Of a stretch of DNA of 64,000 bases, positions 9,993 to 21,955 are shown in pieces (within the stretch, counting starts at the first letter, position 1; every line of letters starts with the position of its first letter). A program made the translations under genes and the position numbers. Origin of the DNA: Allomyces macrogynus ATCC 38327 (taxonomy: Eukaryota; Blastocladiomycota; Blastocladiomycetes; Blastocladiales; Blastocladiaceae); NCBI GenBank assembly GCA_000151295.1, contig GG745338.1, positions 243,334 through 307,333 of the forward strand, in the 5' to 3' direction. The notes below the pieces were generated by a model, which ran no database searches, had not been told where the DNA came from, and was given only the letters and a program-made list of their open reading frames with translations.

Positions 9993-11347
9993 TCATGAAC
10001 CCTTTGCATCGGTCTCAACTTTTTCCCGCGGCGGTTCGCCACGCGGCGAAAAGAGAAGCTCCCAGTCCACGTAATTCGAACCAAGTATGTCGCTGTGACC
10101 CCACGACTCGGAGTAGTCGCGAGCGCTGGGCGCCATATTGCTCACTGTGTCGATCATGAGCCGTGCACTGGCGTTGGACGGAAACGTGACACGCAAGATC
10201 GTCAACCATTTCGCATGGTGGAAAATGGCGGCAAACATGTGCGGCACGCTGATGCGTTCCATCGTGCGCAGGACCAGCTCGGTCAACATGACCGGCGACG
10301 CACGCACGAAGTGCGTGAGGAGCTGCGGGTGGGCGGCAATACGCTCGTCGACACACACGTGTACGAGCTCAGGAAACGGCGCAGCCATGAGCGGGTAGAG
10401 GGCCGCATACTTGGCGTTGGGGAAGAGCGACAGCCGCCGAAGATGGTTGCGAGGAATAGTAGCGAGAATCTCCGCCTTTTCCTGGTGCTGGCCAGGACCT
10501 CCAAATTCGAGAGAGAGAGATCCTCGAGCCGCGGAAGTTTGGAGAGGAGCAATTTCAAGTTCAGGTCGGTCTTCATGATCGCGTCAATTTTGATGTACAG
10601 CCCGCGCAGGGACGTGTCGGAGACGCTCGCGAACAATTTGGCCCATAGCTCTTGCTGCCTGGGGTCAGAGAGTTGCCACACGCACGCGTAGAGCTCGTCG
10701 ACAGCGGGTGGATAGTACTGGTGGAGCAGTGGGCGGGCGCCCTGTGCCACAAACCTGCAGATCGACGAGGCCCACGAGGCAATCTGCAAGAGGGTGCGCA
10801 TGGGCGCCACAACCCGGCCCGCGTCAGACGAAAGAGCATTGAGAGGAACTGGTGCTGCAAGCAGAAACAAGTGCGGACGACGGCGCAGCGCGGGCACAGT
10901 CAAAGAGCACCGATAGGTGGGCACGACAAGAGCGGGTGCCAACTCGTCAAATCGCGCCGTCTGGGCAAATTGAGACTGTGCGTTAAAGCTGAACTGGAGC
11001 GGATGAGTGAGAATGGCAACGTGAGCTGTGCTAACAACTCCATCAGTCATGCCGCTTCCACCGCTCCCGTCCCGGCCGCTGCTGCTCTCGGTAGTACGAA
11101 ATGCGGGCTCGATGGCTTCGAGCAGGGCAAATCGCGACACGCGTTGCAGGCACACGTCGATGCAGGTCGAAAAGACGTGCGGGGACGACCACGCGAGAGA
11201 AAGAAGGGCGGGCTGGTCGAGCGTGTGCAGGGTCGAAGCAATGACCGAGAGGATCTCGTAGGGAAGACGCTCCAGTGTGCTGGTGGGCGGGCGGATCGTT
11301 AGCAAATCGTGGTCCTCGCCAACGTGATGGGTCGCTTCAGTCGCCAT
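9993..11347 (-). CDS. F-box-like protein with an internal frame break
   Basis: The N-terminal part carries an F-box-like segment (LERLPYEILSVIASTLHTLD, then LLSLAWSSPHVFSTC), which in F-box proteins binds Skp1 of SCF ubiquitin ligases. The rest is leucine-rich and resembles the repeat region of F-box/LRR-type proteins (LPRLEDLSLSNLEVL, HLRRLSLFPNAKYAALYPL, PELVHVCVDERIAAHPQLL). The frame changes near 10481-10484. Upstream sense continues to LEVLAST; downstream sense resumes as EKAEILATIPRNHLRRL in another frame, ending at 9993. The only GT/AG pair there would give a 17-base intron, so a missing base (assembly error) or a real disabling indel is more likely. The start used, 11347, has a good context (GCAGCCATGG); an in-frame ATG at 11539 would add 64 residues. 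Confidence 0.6.
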
Positions 11348-11762
11348 GGCTGCTGTCGTCTCAATGATGCCGGTTGGCGCCTCGGTCGGATGCACGGAAT
11401 GCGTCGGTCGTCCATGGACGTAGAAGTCGTTGACGGTCCCGTCGCCGCGGTGCGACGAAGCCAACGGGAGGTCGCTGTCAGCGCGAAGAAGTGGCCACGT
11501 CATAGGCGCGTGGGACACGCGTGCAGCTTTGCGAGACATGCGAGACGGGCGTGCGTCCTGCTGTCGTCACCCTCACGTTTTCGCGGTGTCGCGTGTTTTC
11601 CCAGCGCTTCGCGTCCTGCCATCCGTCGCCTGCAGCTCATTCTCGCCAACCGCCTCGACCGCCACGATTGTCGTCCTCTGTCTCTTGCTGCAACACACAA
11701 GCGCTCCACGCTCGACGCCAGCCAAGTCTTGCAAGATCGCACCCGCCCAGCTCGCCAACACC
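11348..11762. promoter_or_regulatory. Divergent upstream region
   Basis: About 415 bases between the F-box-like gene (-) and the unknown gene at 11763 (+). Part may code if the upstream ATG at 11539 is used. The 150 bases before 11763 are C/T-rich, as expected for a 5' UTR. Confidence 0.35.
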
Positions 11763-12788
11763 ATGACCCTCGCCACCGCCGCCCCCGACGCGACTTCCGC
11801 CACTGCTCCGGCCCTGCCGGCGGCCCCCACCGACGCCACCACCACGACGACGGCCGAGACCGTGCCGGCACCGCCCGCGCCAGTCTCGGCCGCGTACCGC
11901 GCGCAGCTCACGACGCTAACGGCTCTGCTCGAGCAAATGGGCGTCGCTGCGGCCCCGCTCGAATCCGCCGTTCTCGCGACCGCCGTCGTCGACCACGTGC
12001 CCGACCACCCGTTCGAGAATGACGACGTGTGCGCGCTGGCCGCGCGCGTCGTGGCGCGTGCCGTGAGCCGTGCCGTGGTCGCGGGCGCGACGCAGTCCGC
12101 GACCCAGGGCGGAATGAGCATGAACCTGGACCCGGAGAATTTGGCCGCGATGCGCGCGGCGGTCGCGGGTGAAGTGGCCAGTTTCCTGCGCGCGAGTCTG
12201 GTGGAGCGCGCGGGGCACGACGCCGTGGATGCGACCAAGGGCGAGACCGACGGCGCCAAGAAGGATTCGAGTGTTGATGAGACGACGCAGACCGAGACGC
12301 CGGCGGCGGCGGCACCGACCACGACCGACGCGGCCGACTCGGCCGACGCCGCCAAGAAACACCATGTCGGCGCGCTGACTCCGGAACACGCGCTGCCGAT
12401 CTACTTTGTCTCGCGCGCGGCGGTCGTCAAGTACCTGTGGCCGAAAGCCGACATGGACGCGCTCAACACGCACTTGGCGACGCTGCACGCGCCCGACGCC
12501 AAGTCGACCCCCAAGGACCGCGCGCGCAGTGAGGCGATTGTTTCGCACATGGGCGACCGCGTCGAGACTGTGCTGTCACACGTGTATGCTGCGGTCACGG
12601 TGCAAATCACGCTCCTGTCGGTGTATGGCGGGTCGGTCGAGCTGTTGCAGTGGCTCGACGAGGACGAGGACGCATCGTCGACGGGAAGCGAGACCGAGGC
12701 GGCGGCACCGGTCAATAAGGACGCAGCGGCGGCACCGTCGGCGGGCGCGAAGCCGGTGGAGGTGTCGGCTGGGAACAGTGCCAAGTGA
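11763..12788 (+). CDS. Unknown Ala/Thr-rich 341-residue protein
   Basis: An intronless frame of 341 residues that I do not recognise. It starts ATG in CACCATG context. The N-terminus is an Ala/Pro/Thr-rich low-complexity region. A helical segment follows (YRAQLTTLTALLEQMGVAA ... DDVCALAARVVARAVSRAVV), then an acidic Thr/Ala linker, then a second predicted helical domain (LPIYFVSRAAVVKYLWPKAD ... MGDRVETVLSHVYAAVTVQI). The tail is acidic and Ala-rich. It has no signal peptide or membrane span. Strong codon periodicity and clean flanks support it as a real gene. Confidence 0.65.
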   Translation: MTLATAAPDATSATAPALPAAPTDATTTTTAETVPAPPAPVSAAYRAQLTTLTALLEQMGVAAAPLESAVLATAVVDHVPDHPFENDDVCALAARVVARAVSRAVVAGATQSATQGGMSMNLDPENLAAMRAAVAGEVASFLRASLVERAGHDAVDATKGETDGAKKDSSVDETTQTETPAAAAPTTTDAADSADAAKKHHVGALTPEHALPIYFVSRAAVVKYLWPKADMDALNTHLATLHAPDAKSTPKDRARSEAIVSHMGDRVETVLSHVYAAVTVQITLLSVYGGSVELLQWLDEDEDASSTGSETEAAAPVNKDAAAAPSAGAKPVEVSAGNSAK

Positions 12789-13024
12789 AACCCGTTTGCT
12801 TGGATGGATGAATACCCGTAGTTTTGGTTTTTTTTTTTTTTTGTTTTGATATACTTTGTTGTTGTCGCGTCGCCGGTTGCCTTTTCTTTGTTTCCCCACC
12901 AAGATTATCTTTTCGTCGCATCGCACTCTTGTGAAAAGCCCGCTCCACGATAAATGCATTGCTGTCGTTACTAGATCAAACTACACACGAATTCCTCGTC
13001 CTCTACCCTCAAGTCGCACATTAC

Positions 13025-15134
13025 CTAAGTCCCACCCGCACCCCTCGTCCGCCTCCAGAATCGCCGCCACCTTTGCGCGCGTTCCACCTCGTCCCCATCC
13101 CCCCCTGCGCCCCCCGTCGCTGAGGGCCGAGCAAGCGTCGCCTGCTCACCCGGCGCGTCCGCCAACTCCGAGAGAAACCTTGGAAACGTATTTGTGTACA
13201 TTGCGAGAAACACCTCGTTCTTGACATCGGCAAACGACGCGAGCGTGACGCGGTCGCACTTGACGTCGGCCGCGACTGCCTCGCGCACCCACGACGGCAG
13301 ATTCAGTTCGCGCGGCGAGTCAGCGGCCACGTATGTGTGGAACAGGCGTAGGAGAGCGGTGTGGACCGCCGGGTCGACGCGCGGCGGCGGCGATGGCGTC
13401 GGTGCGGCGGCAGCGGCGGCGGTAGAGGAGGAGGGCGGCGTGGGCAGGATCGTGGCCGTGTCGGAAAACGGGCTCATCGGGGACATGACCACGGAACTCG
13501 TGTTGGTGAGCGTGCGCGTGAACGGCGTCCGCGAAACGGTCGCGGTCGGTCTGGATGCGGTCGCGACCGTACGTAGCGGCGTGACCGTATCCGTGATGGA
13601 TTCCAAGTGGGCGAGATCCTGCCTAGCGACAGGCGAGCGGTGGGATGAGTAAGAGTGGATGGGCACGAGGAAATGGAAGCACACGACGGTGTACCAAAAC
13701 AGGCCATTCTCGAGGCAAAAGCCGGCGGCCAAACACCCTTGGAATTTCTCAAACAGGTCGTCATTCTGGGTGGAGAAGGTGCGTCTCACAGTCAGCTTCA
13801 CGCTTCGTGCAGCGCAGGACCGTCGGTAAGGAGACAATCAATCGAACCTGGAGCATCTGCTTGAACGACTCGGTCGTGTACTCTAGATGCACCACGGGCC
13901 CCTCGGGCATCCTGGCACGTGCCGTACTCACGCGCCTCGTGCGCTGCCACGGCCACGCCTCATACTTGAACGCGCAGTAGACGGTCGGCACAATCAGCGT
14001 GTGCGCATAGCTTTCGAGCAGCGCAATTTGCGTAAACGACGAGGACGTGAGCTCGCGCGGGACCTTCAACGTGATCAGAGCGCCGAACAGGACATAACAG
14101 AAGAGCTCCAGAAAGAGCACGACGAGGTGCGACAAGATCTCGAGCCGCAAATAGTACTGGTCGCGGATCCGGCGCACCAATAACAGGACAAACGGGGTGG
14201 CCACGAAATTGATGGCGAGCACGGCGAGCAGCGGGTAGTACTTGTAGGCCGAATTGACGCGCGCGTGGTAGATGCATTCCGGGAACGGTGCGGCGCCGGG
14301 CGACGAGGCTGGTGCAAAGCACGCCGACGCTGCCATGCCCGCGGGAATCAGGACGGCAACGCCGAGCGCGGCCGACGCGGCCATCACCTTGGCTTGCGTG
14401 CGCGTGCTGATGCGCCGCGTCTGGAGCAGGTCGGATCGTGAAGCGGGCACGGCCCCCTTGGTCGGCGTCAGCGGCTGCGAGAGCTGCACTGCGTTCGACG
14501 CGTTGGCGGCCAGGCCCGCGCTTGACCGGCCGTCGGTCGGCGCGCGCGAGAGCCGCGGCGCGAAGGGTAGGGCACGCCCGTTGAGCGCCCAGTCGAGCCA
14601 GCGAAAGAACCGGCGCTCGGTTGGGGTCAGCAGATCGGTCCACGGCGTACTTCCGCGGTCCTTGGACGATTCGTGCATCATCTTGACCGTGTTGAAGTGG
14701 TCGACAATGAACGAAAAGGCGCGGAGGTGGCACCCGACGATCCAAATTGGACATGTTACGCTCGAGAGAAAGAACCGGATCACGGCGCTGCCCAGCGGGC
14801 CCTCTTCGGCCGCAGGTAACCACGGCACGGTCGTAGGCGACTGGAAGTAGGCGTTGGCCCAGCAGTTGATGGCCAAGCTCTGGACAATGACGATCAGAGG
14901 GTACCGGCGCACGAGAAACTCGATCCGGCGCACGTAGGCAAGGTAAGCGAACAGCGCGAGCGCCAGGAGCGAGACAATGTTCCAGGCAATGACGTAGAAT
15001 CTGATAGCCGGCGACAGGCCGTCGCTTGATCGTGCAGCAAACAGGTCGTCGTCGACGCGGGCGCGGGCACTCGTATCAGTACCGGCAAAGGGCAGCGCGG
15101 CGGCCGGTGGGCCCATTTCGTCGTGAACGGCCAT
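13025..15134 (-). CDS. 7TM protein with C-terminal RGS domain, copy A
   Basis: Member A of a four-gene array, 651 residues. Exons 15134-13848, 13765-13695 and 13622-13025. Exon 1 encodes a short N-terminus and seven hydrophobic segments: WNIVSLLALALFAYLAYV, PLIVIVQSLAINCWANAYF, CPIWIVGCHLRAFSFIVDHF, then a long loop, then four more. A Cys-containing loop (ASACFAPAS ... FPECIYH) lies between segments 4 and 5. Exon 2 (71 bases) encodes the first RGS helix block (DDLFEKFQGCLAAGFCLENG). Exon 3 carries a low-complexity linker and the second half (LRLFHTYVAADSPRELNLP ... NTFPRFLSEL). RGS domains accelerate GTP hydrolysis by G-alpha. The topology fits a plasma-membrane receptor with a cytosolic RGS tail, as in plant AtRGS1 and fungal GprK-type receptors. 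The start at 15134 is chosen because copies A and B both begin MAV there. It is head to head with copy B. Confidence 0.88.
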
Positions 15135-16452
15135 TATTGCGGCACGGGTGACACGGCCTTCATGGAACATCACGACACGTTCGCGGCCCGCCGCTGAGCT
15201 GCGTGGCGCGAGATTTCGCCCCAGGTCGCGCGCAAGGGGCGAGTGGGGACTCAACGGATCGGGTCAGGCGTGCTGCAACGTGGATCGGCGCGTGCGGCAC
15301 GATAGAATATACGGCGTAATAATGATAGTCACGAGCGAGCGTGCAGAACCACAAACGTCTGAAGCAATCGTGGCCACTATGCGCGTTGTTGACCGTTGTG
15401 GATGGCACTGAGCGATCAGTTAGAATGAACGGCGGCACGCGCTTGCGATCTGGCATCTCCAGTGTGGCTCGCCTCGAGCGACTGGGTCGCGATCACAAGC
15501 AACGGCCTCATTGACACATTCGTCGACGACGTAAAGATGGGTGGGAGACGGGAGACAATTTATTCGGCATGCTGTTCCCGTGATTCACACTCGGCTGCCT
15601 CAGCCTTGCACCAAGCCGGCAACAGCTCCCCTGACGGCAACGTTGACGCGTTGACAGGTGACACGGGCGCCTTCAGGCTTCCGGTTGGTTGCCAATTCGC
15701 GCGAAAGACGCGCGAAATATGCGGCCGGCGGTATGCACGTCCACCGAAAGTCGGGGTGTGCGGCAGCACCGAGACAGGCTGAATCGAAAGTGAACAACAT
15801 GAACAACAATCAAAAAATGTATGGGCGTTCATGGTGCGATCCGAAGGCACCGACCAACAACAACAACACGTTTGCAGCACGAGTCACGTTGACATCAGCA
15901 CCATCACAGAAATGAATCGCGCTTCTCGTGTCGCGCAAGTTCCACCGACCAAGCAGCAAGTTTGCGCGAGATTCACGAGCACCCTCGCAGACGTTCTTGA
16001 TGCAACTCAGACGCAATATTTTCGCGTGTTCCAGGGCAAACGGAGCAAGCACACGACGGCACGACGCGTTTCATATCAAGCGCGCGCCACCCGGGGAGAC
16101 CACGACGACCAACCCACACGCACACCCAAGGGAACTTCAAAGAGGAGGACCCGCCAAGTGCACGCGTCTGTGCCTCGCGCCACGGATTAAGGACGGCATC
16201 GGAACATCGCAGCAACGCGTTAATCTCGTCTTCGCGCTGAAGTGTTGCTCCCACCTTCCCAGTCGCCACCCCCCGACAGGACTCAGTACCCGTTCGTACT
16301 GCTTCCTCGACAAGTACTATAACCCGACTGATTGTCGCTCGAGTCCCCCGGATCGGCATAACTTGCACGAACCATCCCCCGCACGCGCGCCACTGCATCG
16401 TTAGCTCGGGATCACCCGCGTCGTGCCGCGGCCCGACCAACACGCCGTGATC
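15135..16452. promoter_or_regulatory. Long divergent region between 7TM-RGS copies A and B
   Basis: About 1.3 kb separates the head-to-head copies A and B, and no gene could be supported in it. It contains CAA-rich stretches near 15855-15870 and several short frames without splice or domain support. It should hold the promoters and 5' UTRs of both receptors. Confidence 0.4.
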
Positions 16453-18554
16453 ATGGCCGTGTCGCGCGCCAGCAACGCGATCCTGGCCCGGCGAGAGTTC
16501 ACGGAGCACGTCGACGAACGAGCCGATACTGGGATCAGCAACGCGAGGCTGACGGCCGAGCAAATCGAAGTGATCGCGTGGTGGAATACCTCGACCTTGC
16601 TCGTGCTCGCGCTCTTCCTCTACCTGGCGAGCATGCGCAAGATCGAGTTTCTCGAGCGCCGGTACCCGCTGCTCGTGGCCGTGCAGACCATCGCGGGCAG
16701 TCTCTGGGCCAACGCCTACTTCCAAAGCCCGTCGGTCGTCCCGTGGCTGCCACCGGGCGACGACGGCCCGATGGGCGGAGCCGTTTGGCGGTTCTTCTTT
16801 TGCACGGCGTCGTCGCCACTGTGGGCCGTGACGACTTGCATGCGCGCGCTCTCGGTGATTGCCGACCATTTTACGAACGTGCAAATGCTGCACGACTCGT
16901 CCAAGTGCTGCCGCTACTGGACCAATCACCTGACGCACACGGAGCGCGTGTTCTTGACCGTGCTCGATCGCGTGCTCGGGACGCGACCAGCCAAGGACGA
17001 GTCCAAGACGTCCATGGACGGTGGAAGCGACCTGGACGCGTGGCCAATGTCGGCCGTGGCCGTGAGCTCGTCGCCCAACACGAGCCTGATCCCGGGTGGC
17101 GGCGGCAGCATGCTGGCACCGAGTCTCAGCTCGTGCGGCATTCAACCAGCAATGCCGCTCTCGCCCGCGTCGACGCTCAACATGCGCCGCATCACGACGC
17201 GGATGCAAATGAGGGCGGCGGTCATTGCAGCGCTGGTCGGGGTTGGCATTCTCGTACCCGTCGGCATGGCGGCCGCGCAGTGTTTTGCCGATCCGGCGCG
17301 AGTTCCACTGGCGAAGTCTTACCCGGATTGTCTCAAGGACCCCGTCTACCTCGCAAGGAAATATTACCCGATGATCGGCGTGCTTATGGTGTTGATGGCC
17401 GCCTTCCCCGTGATTTTCTGGGTCATGCGCGGCATCCAGGACCAGCTGTATTTGCGGTTTGAAATGATGTCGCAGTTGGTCGTGACGAATGCGCTCCTAG
17501 TCCTCTACTTTTTCGTGAACGTGGTGCTTTCCGAGGAGAAGGTGCCCTACTTTATGCGGTCCTCGTCGATTGTTCTCATGGCCCTCGTCGAAGGCATTAT
17601 TCATTCGCTCCTTGTGCCGATCGTTTACTGCCTTTGGTGCGACATGACGCGCGGGCCGACTCCCAATATTCGGCGTCACCTGTCCAAGGGCGACGCGCTG
17701 TCGGCGACAACGGTGCAGTTGGAAATGACGGCCGATTCGCTCAAGATTATTCTCCAGGTCTGTTGTCTCTTTTTGGGGTAATTTCCCTGCCGTTTCGTGC
17801 CAAACCGATCGCAATTTATGCTTGACCATCGACCAGGACGAGGGGCTGTTCACCAAGTTCAAGGAGTGCCTCTCCCGAAGCTTTTGCCTCGAAAATGGTC
17901 TCTTTTGGTGCGCGCTGATCTTCTCCATCCTTTTTCATCCTCGGTGCAACGGCCCCGACCTGATCAAATCTTGGTCCATGTAGGTACGACTACTCGCGAC
18001 TGGAAACGCTCGCATCGATGCGCACGACCGCGCCCACCGGCACCACGGCGACCGTCCTCCTCGCACCGCCGCTCCACGCCCTCTCCATAGCCACGTCGGA
18101 TGACGGCAACCTGCCCACCCCGCCCTCCCCCGTCGACACCGCGCTCCGCCGCGGCCTGCACCACCTGTACTCGACCTATGTGGTCGCTGGCACCGCGCGT
18201 GAGCTGAACCTGTCGGCGAGCGCGCGCGAGCGCGTCGTTGCAGACGTCAAGGCCGGCACGCTCTCGCTCGAGTCGTTTGCGCTCGTGCGCGACGAAGTGT
18301 TCCAAGCAATGTATACCAATACCCTGCCGCGGTTTCTCGCCGACCTCGAGCGCGAGGGAAGTCTGGAGTCGTCGTCGCGCCGGTCTTCAACGGTCGTGGT
18401 CGAAGGGGGAGGGTGTGCTGCGGGGGCGCAGCGGCGACAGGGGCGGTGGAGCGCGTGGTGGACGGGCAGGCGGCGACGGGAGGTCGTGGGCCCCGCGGAA
18501 CGTGCAGCAGGCAGAGGTGATGAGGTGTGCGCGACGCGGATACGAGGCGCTTGA
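16453..18554 (+). CDS. 7TM protein with C-terminal RGS domain, copy B
   Basis: Copy B, 648 residues. Exons 16453-17757, 17837-17907 (71 bases) and 17984-18554. It has the same plan as copy A: WNTSTLLVLALFLYLASM as segment 1, KIEFLERRYPLLVAVQTIAG at segment 2, and ALSVIADHFTNVQMLHDSSK after segment 3. Segments 4-7 follow (for example GVGILVPVGMAAAQCF). Then come the RGS first half (DEGLFTKFKECLSRSFCLEN) and the second half (LYSTYVVAGTARELNLS ... TNTLPRFLADLERE). Intron 2 interrupts the Trp codon of LFW after its second base, as in all copies. The tail after the RGS domain is Arg/Gly-rich and differs between copies. The start chosen is the ATG of MAVSRAS; an in-frame ATG 30 bases upstream is also possible. 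Confidence 0.9.
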
Positions 18555-18987
18555 GTGACGGGCGTGCAATCGCGGGTCGCGGGCGACCGTGCGAGCTGGT
18601 ATTTGTGGCCGCGGGACGACGGCCGAGTACTTGGCCGAGCTTCTCCACTCGGCCAGAGCGGATTTGATCCGGAGATTGATATATATATTTGCAACTGGGT
18701 GCCAACGCCGAAGAAGACATGCGGAACCGGCTTGTGGCACCGGGAGACGCGTCGGCAACTCGCTGAGAAGCAGGTCAACCCTGATCTGCTGCTCGTCGGC
18801 ATCCACAACCAGAAGTACCCCTAACACAGCCCTGGCCCACCCCGACCCCGATGGCCGCGGCTCCTCGCAATTTGTTGCTCCACGCGACAACGCTACTGTA
18901 ATCCGCGACCTCGACGGCGCACGCCAGCAAACGCTCATCGCCTGCGCCGGTTCTTTGCAGCCGTGGACCTTCCCCCGCACGTCGACC
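18555..18987. promoter_or_regulatory. B-C intergenic region with promoter block shared with copy D
   Basis: This 433-base spacer contains a short AT-rich patch (18680-18692). A block at about 18864-18945 is clearly similar to 22087-22170 upstream of copy D. It is probably the promoter/5' UTR of copy C, retained in the duplication that made copy D. Confidence 0.6.
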
Positions 18988-21031
18988 ATGGCCATGATCT
19001 TGCACCCGCCGCCGCCGGCAGAGACGCCGACGGGAATCCGTGCGGAAGACAGGATCTCGTTGCACGACCCAGGAGACCCAAGCAGGTCCACGCCGACCGA
19101 CGCAGCACAAGCCAGCCTGAGTGCCCGACACTTAACATTGACGTACGAGCAGATTGTGAGCACCGCGATTTGGAACAGCCTTGGTCTCTTCTTCCTCGCT
19201 GTGTTCCTGTACCTGGCGTACGTGCGCCAGGTCGAGTTTATCAAGCGCCGGTACCCGCTGCTCGTCGCCGTGCAGACCCTGACCATCGGCTCGTGGGCCA
19301 ACGCGCTGTTCCAGAGCCCGTCGGCCATCAAGTGGCTGCCACAGGGGCCCGACGGCCCGCTCGGTGGCCATGTGCCGCGGTTTTTTCTCGCCACGACTGC
19401 GTGCCCGCTGTGGTTTGCAACGTGCACGATGCGCGCCTTATCAGTCGTTGCCGACCACTTTGCGAATGTGCAAATGTTGCACGATACGTCGCGGTGCTGC
19501 GCGGTCTGGACCGACCACCTAACGCCGGCCGAGCGACGGTTCCTGACGGCGCTCGACTGGGTGTTCGGCACGCGGCCGACCGCGCACGCGGCATGTACCG
19601 AATCGACGGACCCGATCTGGCCCGTCTCCGCGATATCCGCGACCGCGTCGCCGAGTACAGCGCTGCTTGCGGGCGGGGGCAGCGCCGCGCCGATGCGCAC
19701 GCCGTCGGCGTCGGCGTTAGCGATGCGGCGCATTGCGACGCGCGTGCAGCTCAAGGCGGTGCTCGGCGCGACGGCGTTTGGCCTGGGTGTGCTGGTACCA
19801 GCCGGCATGGCCGTGGCCAAGTGTTTTGCCGACCCGGCCACGGTCCCAACGGCGATGCCGTTCCCTGCGTGCCTCAGCTCCCCGGTCTACATGACGACCA
19901 AGTACTTCCCGCTCGTGGCTATGCTGCTCACGTTTATCGCGGTCCTGCCGCTCTTGTTTGTCTTGATGCGCGGCATCCGCGACCCGCACCACCTCCGGCT
20001 CGAGACGCTGTCGCAATTTGTCGTCTTGGACGTGGTTTTGGTTGGGTACCTGCTGGTCAGCACCGTCTTTGCCAAGTCGGCGCCGCCGATCATTGCAGAG
20101 TCGGGGCTCGTGCTGTTTGCGCTCGTCGAGTCGGCTATTCATTCACTCGTCATCCCAACCGTCTTCTACCTGTGGAAAGCATGGAGTGAGACGTGGCCCC
20201 GTAACGGGCTCAAGCGGCTGTCGGTCGGCAAAAGCACGACCACTGTGCATCTCGAGCACACGTCCGAGTCGCTCAAGTATATTTTGAAGGTGCGCGGCGG
20301 AGGAAGGCGGCGGAGGGCCGGCCTGTGGAGACCCGAGTCGAACGCAACTGACCTGGTCTCGTTCCCTTAGGACGAGTCGTTGTTTGCCAAGTTCAAGGAA
20401 AGCCTCTCGAGGAGCTTCTGCCTGGAGAACGGACTGTTCTGGTACGCCCTGCACGCTGCATCCGCGCCGGCCGCGACCCCCGTTCGCCCAGGCTATGGTT
20501 GACCGCCAGTCTCCTCCACCCTTTTCTCCACTCTCTCCCTCCTCCAGGAACGACCTGGCCCGGATCGAAGCGCTCGCGCCGTCGTCGCGTTGTGCGAGCG
20601 CGACCACCGCGGTCATGCTCCACGCGCCACCACCGGGCTCGTCATCGCCGTCCCCGTCCCCGCCCGGGTCCCCGGCGACCACCGGCGCCAGCTCGAAGAC
20701 CACCCGCGTGACCCCCATCTCGCCCATGGAGGCCGCAACGCGCCGCGCGCTCTACCAGCTGTACGCGACCTACGTGGCGGCCGACGCGCCGCGGGAACTC
20801 AACTTGTCGTCTCGCGCGCGCGAGACGGTCGCGGCAGACGCACGCGCCGGGACACTGCGCGTGGCCTCGTTTGCGGGCGTCAAGGACGAGGTGTTTCAGG
20901 TCATGTACACCAATTCACTGCCGCGGTTTCTGGCGGAATTGGAGCGCGAGAATGGGGGGAGGAGGCGCGCGTCAGTGGGGGTCGAGGCCGCTGGGGAGGG
21001 TGCGGGGAAACGGGGGTGGAGGTGGAGGTGA
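18988..21031 (+). CDS. 7TM protein with C-terminal RGS domain, copy C
   Basis: Copy C, 618 residues. Exons 18988-20289, 20371-20441 (71 bases) and 20548-21031. It is closest to copy D: both start with ILHPPP and share LFLYLAYVR-type segment 1, SPSAIKWLPQGPDGPLGG, FFLATTACPLWFATCTMRAL, LTPAERRFLTALDW and IATRVQLKAV. The seven hydrophobic segments, the extracellular loop with Cys (KCFADPATVPTAMPFPACL) and the split RGS domain are present (DESLFAKFKESLSRSFCLEN; LYQLYATYVAADAPRELNLS; NSLPRFLAELEREN). Introns are 81 and 106 bases. The start is the ATG at 18988; a second ATG two codons later matches the start of copy D. The C-terminal tail is Gly/Arg-rich. Confidence 0.9.
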
Positions 21032-21138
21032 GGGTGAGGGTGGGGGTGGGGGCGGTGGGTGGTAACCGTGGCGGCTAGCGAGAGCAGAGAAGAGGAGAAG
21101 GGGAGGATGGAAGGGGGACTGGGACAGGAGGATCATTA
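21032..21138. other. Spacer after copy C
   Basis: A G-rich spacer between the stop of copy C and the first RGS-tail remnant. No independent feature was seen. Confidence 0.4.
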
Positions 21139-21330
21139 GGATTGAGACTCGCCGTCATGGACGTGGGAGCCGGCACGCTTTCGCTCGCGTCGTTTGCGTT
21201 TGTAGGTAAAAAGATAACGTTCTCTAGGCCATGTCTTACATGTTGCCACGATTCCTGGCCGACCTCGAGCGCGAGAGCTGTCTGTCGTTGCGTCGCGCTG
21301 GGCGTCGACGGTAGCAGCGGCTGAGGACGG
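21139..21330 (+). pseudogene. Decayed RGS-tail fragment 1
   Basis: A short stretch resembles the end of the RGS domain of copy B. AGTLSLASFAFV matches the KAGTLSLESFALV of copy B. After an unrelated insert, LPRFLADLERE is recognisable in a different frame near 21241-21275. The frame shift and lack of upstream exons mark it as a remnant, not a gene. A stretch at about 21440-21520 also recalls the sequence downstream of copy B. Confidence 0.7.
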
Positions 21331-21609
21331 GAGGGCATGCGTGCCGTGGCGCAAAATGATTTGTGCGATGCGGTGTCGGCGGAGAGGTCGGAGGCGCACG
21401 CCGGCGAGCGAGTGGGTCGCGGCCGAGATTGGGTGGAGAAAGTTGGGCAGAGTGGATTCGATTGAACATTTGATGCATAAATGTCAGTATTCAAGCGTCG
21501 AACTCGGCATCAACGCCAAAATGGGGGTGGAAGAGCAACTTGCGATCCAACTCTGACACCAGCTGAGGCTCTGACATGTGTCGAGCAGCCAAAGCGATCA
21601 GATCACCGG

Positions 21610-21955
21610 CCACCGATTTCTGATGATGCACCCGGTCGCACCCCCGCTCCCCGCGCTCCGTGACCACATCGGACGACGGCACCTTCCGGGCTCCGTCCTC
21701 CCTGTGGAAACAGCGCTCCCCCGCGGCCTGCACCACCTGGACACGACGTTCGCGCGAACTGACCCTGCGGCGAGCACGCTCGAGTGCGTTGCCGTTAACG
21801 TCAAGGCTGGCACGCTTTCGCTTGCGTCGTTCGCGCTCGCGTGCGACGAGGTGTTCCAAGCAATGGATAAGAATACCTTGCCGCGGTTCCTGGCCGATCT
21901 CGAGAGCGAGGGCAGTCTGGCATCGTCGTCGACAAGAGTGTTGTGCCCTGCTTGA
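21610..21955 (+). pseudogene. Decayed RGS-tail fragment 2
   Basis: This fragment resembles exon 3 of copy B over about 330 bases. APPLPALR matches APPLHALS, PVETALPRGLHHLDTT matches PVDTALRRGLHHLYST, and VKAGTLSLASFALACDEVFQ and NTLPRFLADLESEGSLASSS match the end of the domain. The central PRELNL-type segment is shortened and altered. The transmembrane exon and the 71-base exon are absent. It has an open frame of about 90 codons but no start or partner exons, so it is called a remnant of a partial tandem duplication. Confidence 0.8.

Noticed and set aside
10481..10500. Possible 17-base intron in the F-box-like gene
   Set aside because: Far below any plausible spliceosomal intron size; a base error or indel explains the frame change better.
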